NCBI GenBank assembly: GCA_015680685.1
Contig: MNCI01027234.1
Span: 1-62,000 of the forward strand
Length of the DNA stretch: 62,000 nucleotides
Origin: Gnetum montanum
Taxonomy: Eukaryota; Streptophyta; Gnetopsida; Gnetales; Gnetaceae
Reading direction: 5' to 3'
The notes beneath the pieces were generated by a model. That model saw only the letters and a program-made list of their open reading frames with translations, was not told the origin of the DNA and did no database searches. The translations under genes were made by a program, and so were the position numbers. This document shows positions 56,330 through 62,000 of the stretch, piece after piece. Within the stretch, counting starts at the first letter, position 1; each line of letters begins with the position of its first letter.

Positions 56330-56490
56330 GCTAGTTTATAGTCTTAGAAAACTGTTGAATGCTACTTTAATGTCATAGTGGATAGTGGATGTTGTGTCAG
56401 TTTAACGTCATGACTCAAGGACGAGTTATGCCAGTTTATAGTCATATCAGACTGTCCGTGCCAATTTATAGTCATAGCGAACTAGTGCTT
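56330..56490 (-). repeat. Degenerate 30-40 bp repeats, element G
   Basis: Read on the minus strand the units are TATGACTATAAACTGGCA-like and ATGACATTAAA-like, the same family as the array behind the element F integrase. Confidence 0.65.
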
Positions 56491-56752
56491 ACCTTGCTTG
56501 TGTAAGGTGTGATGTTGCATGCGTGGTCATGCTCTGTGTCTGCAAGATCCTGCAAAAATCAACTAGAAAGGAAATAACATTAAGCAACACCTATTGTAAA
56601 CAGAGTTAAAATGTATGAATGAAAGAAAAGCAACGCGAAAAGTAGTAGTTTTAGGCCATTCCAGGCCGTAAGCTAGTTTAAGGCCTTTTTGGGCCATGTG
56701 TTTTTGTAGTTTTATGTGTTTTAAACAATGTGTAAACTAAGTTGAAGAATGT

Positions 56753-57430
56753 CTAAACAAAGCAAAATGCATGATCTAAGTGAGTGGCCAAAATGTAAAC
56801 GCATAGGCTAGTGCAATGTAAACAAAAGTCAAAAATGCATGGCAAGTGGAGGCAAAGGGTAGGTAGGCACCCCACATTTTTGACCAAGGGAAAGTATTGG
56901 TCATGTAGTTGCTTCTTAACCAAGCATGGATTAGGGAGCATGTAAGGCTTAGGATCCTCTAGGGGGTTGTTGGCTTCAACCACTCATTCAGGTGTGTTAG
57001 CCTTAGGCGTTGTGTTGGTTATCGTAGGTGTACCACCAAGAAACTCTTCTTCCAAAACTTGCACCATGTCTATGTCGTGGATAGTCAAAAAGGAAGCATT
57101 ATCACCATGGATGATAACTTGACCTCCTTCGTATGGAAGGTGGATTTCCTAGTGGATGGGAGAGGAGATAGCCCTTAGTTGGGCTAGCCAAGGCCTACCT
57201 AGAATCATGTTGAAACCTAACATCTCCTCAATGATAGTGAAATCTGCACTAGTAGGGAATTTCTCTCCTGCTACAAAGGCTAAGTTGATTGTACCCCTGA
57301 CTGTGACACGTGATCCGTTGAAGGATTTCAGACACGTGGTTTTGGTTGGCCTGATTTCATCTGCTAGGCCTAGCTTATCGATGATGAAGTACAAGACTAT
57401 GTTTGTTGTTGCGCCATCATCTACGTGCAC
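56753..57430 (-). pseudogene. Aspartic protease relic, element G
   Basis: Open from 57430: HVDDGATTNIVLYFIIDKLG (active-site D-(S/T)-G present as D-D-G-A), LKSFNGSRVTVRGTINLAFV, ADFTIIEEMLGFNMILGRPW and LAQLRAISSPIH. A decayed extension 'LPYEGGQVIIHGDN' and a segment with NPLEDPKPYMLPNPCLVKKQ follow. The wording GRPWL and FNMILGR is that of Tat-type proteases. Reverse transcriptase should follow but does not. Confidence 0.65.
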
Positions 57431-57553
57431 TTTGCGGATGGTACACTGTCCAACACAAATGCTGATGGATAGTGGAGCTATAGTGACCTCCCCTCATCCA
57501 GGGTTAACTTTTACTACATCATTGCGAAAGGGTAAGGTTGAAAAACCTTAAAC

Positions 57554-57860
57554 TAAAGGGCCCTGGATCTTCTACCTATGCTGAGCAGAAAGTAAAGAAC
57601 AAAAATAAACTCTCTTAATCTGCTAATCTTCAATCTGTTATTATGAGTATGTGCTGCTACAAATATATAAGGTTGGATTCTTCCAACAACATTAAAGGAT
57701 GAGATAATCATGGATATAGATAAGCATGAATATGGATAAGCATGGATATGGATAAGCATGGATATGGATGAGCATGGATATGGATAAGCATGGACAACTA
57801 GGATCTCATCTTATTTAGAAAAGATAGAAGGATGAGATCAAACTCCTAAAATTGTGGAAT
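57554..57860. other. Insertion-like segment between gag and protease of element G
   Basis: About 307 bp with no counterpart in gypsy coding sequence interrupt the gag-protease reading. It includes a TATATAAGG (57666) and the 16-bp minisatellite. Near-inverted words (aaggatgagata at 57692; ggatctcatctt at 57802) flank the array. It may be a small transposon or a local expansion. Confidence 0.4.
57709..57795. repeat. Minisatellite, about five to six 16-bp units
   Basis: The unit is CATGGATATGGATAAG, with the first units slightly changed (catggatatagataag, catgaatatggataag) and one tgagca variant. Confidence 0.9.
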
Positions 57861-57862
57861 GT

Positions 57863-58760
57863 CTACTCATCATCTTCCACAAAGGTTGCTAAACAAAATT
57901 CTAGTGGTGTAGGAGGTAGCATTGTTACATGGATGCATGCCTCATTTATAGGGATGTCCTCCGTAACAAGAATGGAGGCCAAGATCTTGGCCAATGCTTG
58001 GCAGTGAGCAGATGAAGTCATGACTAGGTTGTGCAAGCTCAACATTGTGTTCTTTTGCTTGAGCATTTGCTTCACCTGGGTTAGTGCAGCTACAAAGTCC
58101 TTGTCATTAGCCATTGTGTTGGTCTTGATTTCCCCCATGTGGCTTGAAAGACAGATCTCTCGAAAAGGGGACTTAGGCCTGGTTTTCATGGCCTACTTGG
58201 GGGTAGGGGCCTCAGTGCTTGGTTGTTGCTTGCTAGTTGTGGCCTTTGCTTCAGCCTTGGGGGTTGCAAGATGCTTGTTTGCCCTCTTGCATTTCCATTT
58301 GGTGGGCCTACCTGGGTTGCTATTGGGGTCAACCCTCAATGGAGGATGGATTAAGATGTTGCCCACTATTGGGCTTCGGGTAGGTGAGGGGCCATCATGT
58401 TGTGGTACCCTTATGATAAAGGGTGGCCTAGGAGTTGTTGTGTGACTAACTCGTTGTGGCACCTTGATGACGAAAGGTTGCTTAGCGGTTATTGTTATTG
58501 CATCATGCCAATTTAACGTCTTAGCATATGATTGTTGTGGAACCTTGACCACATAGGGTGTTGTGGGTGCCTGAGGTGGCACTTTGAAAATAAAGGGAGG
58601 CCTCTTACTTGTGGAGGCTACGAGGACCTTTGCCTTATTAGGAGGCACACAGATCACAAAAGGTTGTTGCATAGGTTTGGACTTGCCACCTATGCTAATT
58701 GAGTTTATGACATAAAAGGCATCGTCTATGTTGGATTGACTCACCATGTCGATCACCAAT
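57863..58760 (-). pseudogene. Gag C-terminal part with PFVIKVP repeats, element G
   Basis: ORF 58759-58193 holds five spaced copies of a P-(P)-(F/Y)-(V/I)-(I/F/V)-x-VP motif: QPFVICVPP, RPPFIFKVPP, TPYVVKVPQ, QPFVIKVPQ and RPPFIIRVPQ. It is followed by a Lys/Ala-rich tail (KWKCKRANKHLATPKAEAKA). A second ORF (58189-57863) continues with FVAALTQVKQMLKQKNTM and ends TPLEFCLATFVEDDE. The position between capsid and protease suggests a gag C-terminal linker; the function of the repeats is unknown. Confidence 0.55.
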
Positions 58761-59138
58761 TAGCCTTGTTCTATCATTCTTTGCAGGTCATCTTGCAAAG
58801 CACGATAGTTGTCTATACCATGATCAGCCAATTGATGGTAATGATAGTATTGGTCCAATTTCAAATGTTGTGGGACCGGGGGCTCATTTGATACTGCTAA
58901 TGTGGGGTTTTTTTAGTAGTTCACAGTACCTATCATGTTTTGGCAGGTAATCACCGATACGTGTTTGTGTTGGATTTTCTTGGCTTTCAATAGTTTCTCC
59001 AATCGGTAGTGGTGTATACTTTGAGCGGTCCTTGTGCCAAAATTTGGGCCTTGGAGTGGCCCCTGTTAATGTAGGTGAGTTGGCACCAAATTTGGTGGTT
59101 TTGTCAACTAGGGCTTTAGGTTGCTTAGCTATTGGACC

Positions 59139-60535
59139 CTAGTTGGTTGCTTTTGTGCTTGCGGCCACCATTGCTACTATTGTGTTTTGCTTGTAAGCGT
59201 GTTGGTTTCTGTAGGCCACATAAGCCGGGTCATTGCTTGATTGTGCCGCCTCTTCTATGTTCTTAATTTGTGCGAACACTTGACTCAAAGTACGAGCACT
59301 CAAATAATAAAGTTTTGACTTAACGAAGTCATTCACAACAGCCTGAAGAATGGTAAGCAAGTATGTCTCAGGTATGGGCTCGTGAAGTTCATTCAAGGCT
59401 GCACTCCACCTTTGGATAAATTTTTGAATTGGCTCTAATGGTGCTTGTTTAATCTAAATCAGACCATCTAGTGTGGCTTAGGGCTTTAAACTATATTTAA
59501 AATGGGTAATGAATTGATGTAACAAATACTCCAGAGAGGATATGGAGTTATGGGGTAAAGCTCGGTACTAGTCTAAGGCTCTTCCTGTCAAGGACATAGC
59601 AAATACACATAGAATTGCATCAGGCCAAGCCTGAAGCAATAGACATTCTAGTCGAAATGTTACCATATGGACGTTCGGATTTCCCTCTCCATTGTACTTG
59701 GTTAGTTGGGGTAATGAGATTCCCTTTGGCAAGGTTAATGGTGGAACTGAAGGGTGGATTGGGTCATCTTGGTAGAAGTCCAGCACCTTGACTTACTCAA
59801 TCTTTACAGTTTTAAGGTGCTTTAACTCCTCGATTAATAAGTGCATCATTTTTTGTGTCTACTCACTCTTGGGCGGTAGGCAGACTCATGGGTTGCGATT
59901 GATAGTAATTCGACTATTGCATTATTTATGGAAAGGGAGGCTGTTGGATTGTCGATTATTGTGGCGGAGCAACATTCAAAGATGGGATTGCAGGGTGTGA
60001 TACGCTATAGTGAGTAGGTTGGTGTTGCTAGACAGCTGGTGAAACCCACTACCTAGCTGCAGGTTGTGAGGTAACACCCTAAACATGTTGGGCTAAAGTA
60101 ATCAAAGGTGCTCCATGGGTTTGTACTTGTGGTATGTAGAGGGTGGATGTGGAAGCTGGTATAACTGATGGCATCCCAATTACTTGAGGTCGGAAAATTG
60201 ATCCTGCATTAGTCTGAGGAGGGGATTGTTGGGACTGCACTTGTAGAGGTATGATGGAGATGGACGTATCATATTGAATGTTGGGCCTAGGGAAGGTTGG
60301 AATGGCAGTGGGTACTTCCTATAAAGAAACTAGCACTCAAGTGTTCGCGGATAAAGGAGGAAGTATGGTCACTTCAAGGAAAGGTTGGAATGATGGGTTT
60401 GTATGGGCATGAGGACTGACGGTATGGTATGAATCTCCATGCTCAGATTGACCCACAAAGTCATCTTCCTCATCTTCGCTCTGAGGCTCTATCAAAGATG
60501 GCTGTGAAGTTTAATTCCTTGCCATGAGAAGCTGA
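59139..60535 (-). pseudogene. Gag relic, element G
   Basis: It starts MARN at about 60522, with an acidic, Pro/Gln-rich N-terminal region. The retrotransposon gag domain is readable in 59786-59139: HPSVPPLTLPKGISLPQLTK, YNGEGNPNVHMVTFRLECLL, 'AMSLTGRALD', 'WSAALNELHEPIPETYLL', and a helical end with SQVFAQIKNIEEAAQSSNDP. In-frame stops separate these parts. Confidence 0.6.
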
Positions 60536-60892
60536 GATATGAGTCGATGATGGGGCTCAGAAAGGGGGATTATATCAAATGCTGAGGGAGTGAACTCATG
60601 ACCTCCCTTGTAGATGAGCTCATAGTTTCACTTTACTTCTCTTTCTATGGGATCAATATGCAATTTGGCTTGAATCTTCACACAAATGAAATTATATTGT
60701 TCTGGTGTGAGGATTGCATAAGTAGGGTCCCTACTCTTTAGCCTAAGCAACTGGTGAGTTGGCCCTTGAGGGTTTATCATTTCAATGGCAATTATGGGTT
60801 TTTCGCAGTCATAGGGTTTAAGGTCCTAGCCCCAAAGTCAGAGATCTACAGCATAACTATGTTGATCTGGAAAGATTCCAAAGTAGCGTCAG

Positions 60893-61140
60893 CAAGCTGG
60901 CTTGTCAACATGAGCAAGCTATTCGCATGACCAAGCTGCCAGTGTGAGCAAGCTGCCTTGTCAACATGAGCAAGATGTTAGCATGAGCAAGCTGCCTTGT
61001 CAATGTGAGCAAGCTACCTTGTCAACATGAGCAAGCTGGCTTGTCAACGTGAGCAAGCTAGCTTGATAAGCTATCATGAGTACTGGGCTTAGCGTGAGTA
61101 AGTCCAGCTGAGCATGTGTAAGCTAGCTTGACAAGCTGGT
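60893..61140 (-). repeat. Minisatellite of 17-22 bp units in the leader of element G
   Basis: About ten units of the type TGAGCAAGCTGCCTTGTCAACA. Many contain or approach the palindromes AAGCTAGCTT and CAAGCTTG-like words. On the element strand the array lies between the primer site and gag. Confidence 0.85.
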
Positions 61141-61199
61141 CTGCACAGTGTTTAACAGGTAACGTGATCAATGTTTTGATAGGACGGTAAATAGGTTCA

Positions 61200-61245
61200 A
61201 GCCCTCCTTCTAGCACCAATTTACTATACTAATTGAAATCATCGA
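61200..61245 (-). other. Primer binding site region, element G
   Basis: Next to the end of the 5' LTR the element strand reads TTGGTGCTAGAAGGAGGGCT about 25 bases inside. It starts TGG as plant primer sites do, but I cannot assign the tRNA with confidence. Its distance from the LTR end is larger than usual, so either the LTR end is misplaced or bases were inserted. Confidence 0.35.
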
Positions 61246-62000
61246 TGTAAGGCTGGAAGGCAAAAAACAAACACCGAAAGATCACTAGATAGGTACAGTT
61301 GATCCTTCCTTCGCGTGAGGGCAAGCTGGAAAAGAAAACAAAGGCAAAGTGCCTTGGATGGTCTACATGCAAATCAACCAAGGACTTCCCTGAACATAAG
61401 CTATAGCTAGTGCTAGGGTTATCATAATTGATGCATGAAATGTAAACAGTGACGCGCAAAATGCAAACAAAGTGTATATAGAACTGTATTGTAAACAAGG
61501 TGTAAACTGAATTTAAAATAGAGTAAACAATATAATGGAAGGAAAAAATGAACTATATTGTATTTATTAGAATGAATGTGCACTGGTCAAAGCATAGCTA
61601 TGTGTGTGAATGGCAAGTCAAGTGCTAAGCCCCGGAGTGATATGCTTATAGGTGCTTGGATACTAGGAGTCAGGTGTGCCCAAGCATCCAAAAGTTGCTA
61701 GTCATTGTTTCCTAAGCCATCAACCTTCAAAATTGCCAACCCCATTTATGTGAATGGATGGGGTATTTATAAGGTTTGGCTAGGTTCGGGTATGGAACTC
61801 ATAGATGGATCAATGGCTAAGAAATGAAAGGAAAACGGATCATGTGACAAGTGTTGGATGGACAACTACGTGTCAATTGGATGTGCATAGGTGGGCTACG
61901 TTCTTGACTGGATGCACTCTATCTTACAACGTGTATTGGCTTACACAAGCTAGCTTACACACATGGGAGTAGATACAATTTGGAGCATAAGAGCTTGACA
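61246..62000 (-). repeat. LTR of element G (5' copy, truncated by window end)
   Basis: On the plus strand it starts tgtaaggctggaaggc and follows 53400-54154 base for base with scattered differences, including the TATA box (about 61764-61777 region). Confidence 0.85.

Larger units (their letters stand above)
53400..62000 (-). mobile_element. Element G: Tat-like element with gag and protease but no pol
   Basis: Minus orientation. The 5' LTR (from 61246 past the window end) and the 3' LTR (from 53400) are collinear over the 755 bases that can be compared. Inside are a primer-site region, a minisatellite leader, gag, a Pro-rich linker and protease. Directly after come minisatellite and non-coding sequence in place of RT, RNase H and integrase. 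It is either a non-autonomous family member or a deletion derivative. The end of the 5' LTR and the target duplication lie outside the window. Confidence 0.7.

Noticed and set aside
60893-61140. CRISPR-like array in the G leader
   Set aside because: No spacers between units, and unit length varies from 17 to 22 bp; a minisatellite in a plant retroelement.

Overview
This window is nuclear DNA of a seed plant. A large-genome gymnosperm is my best guess, because heavily decayed, nested Ty3/gypsy elements of the Athila and Tat types fill most of it; the sequence does not prove this. Only about 7 kb in the middle is recognisably host genic, and what is there looks dead. I found no CRISPR, tRNA, rRNA or prokaryotic-type operon.

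Layout. 1-870: a possible LTR fragment (minus). 919-2080: a broken host gene relic with a coiled coil and a DYDWLLTPP motif (minus). 2400-6171 (element A, plus): the 3' part of a gag-only, pol-less Athila-like element with its 3' LTR. 6172-11009 (C1, plus): a degraded Athila-like gag-pol interrupted by C2 (11010-15638), an internally deleted relative with both LTRs. 16034-16382: the 3' end of an RTE-type LINE. 16759-23016 (minus): a 13-exon ABCB (P-glycoprotein/MDR-like) transporter gene carrying an in-frame stop, a frameshift, two lost splice donors, a hAT-like insertion, an inverted repeat and a sequence gap. 24480-24985 (plus): a broken plant multi-pass membrane protein gene.

25513-33757 (E, minus): an almost complete but decayed Athila-like element with a tRNA-Asp-type primer site. 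33760-45260 (D, plus): another Athila-like element, split by B (35108-41369, minus). B is a complete pol-less element with two LTRs and a perfect 5-bp target duplication (agtgg). 45290-47235: an unidentified decayed coding region with splice-like signals (minus). 49319-53399 (F, plus): a Tat-type pol with a second RNase H, flanked by minisatellites. 53400-62000 (G, minus): a Tat-like element with gag and protease but no polymerase; its 5' LTR runs off the window.

How parts relate. A and B share one architecture: a gag-like protein with a variant zinc knuckle and a Pro/His/Tyr-rich tail, a T-rich spacer with a short conserved reading frame, an accessory ORF, a polypurine tract and an LTR. They therefore look like a replicating non-autonomous family, presumably served in trans by C/D/E-type relatives. 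All LTRs of the group carry clusters of GATATC-like palindromes upstream of the TATA box. Coordinates, splice sites and similarity statements come from reading by eye; no alignment or database search was run.
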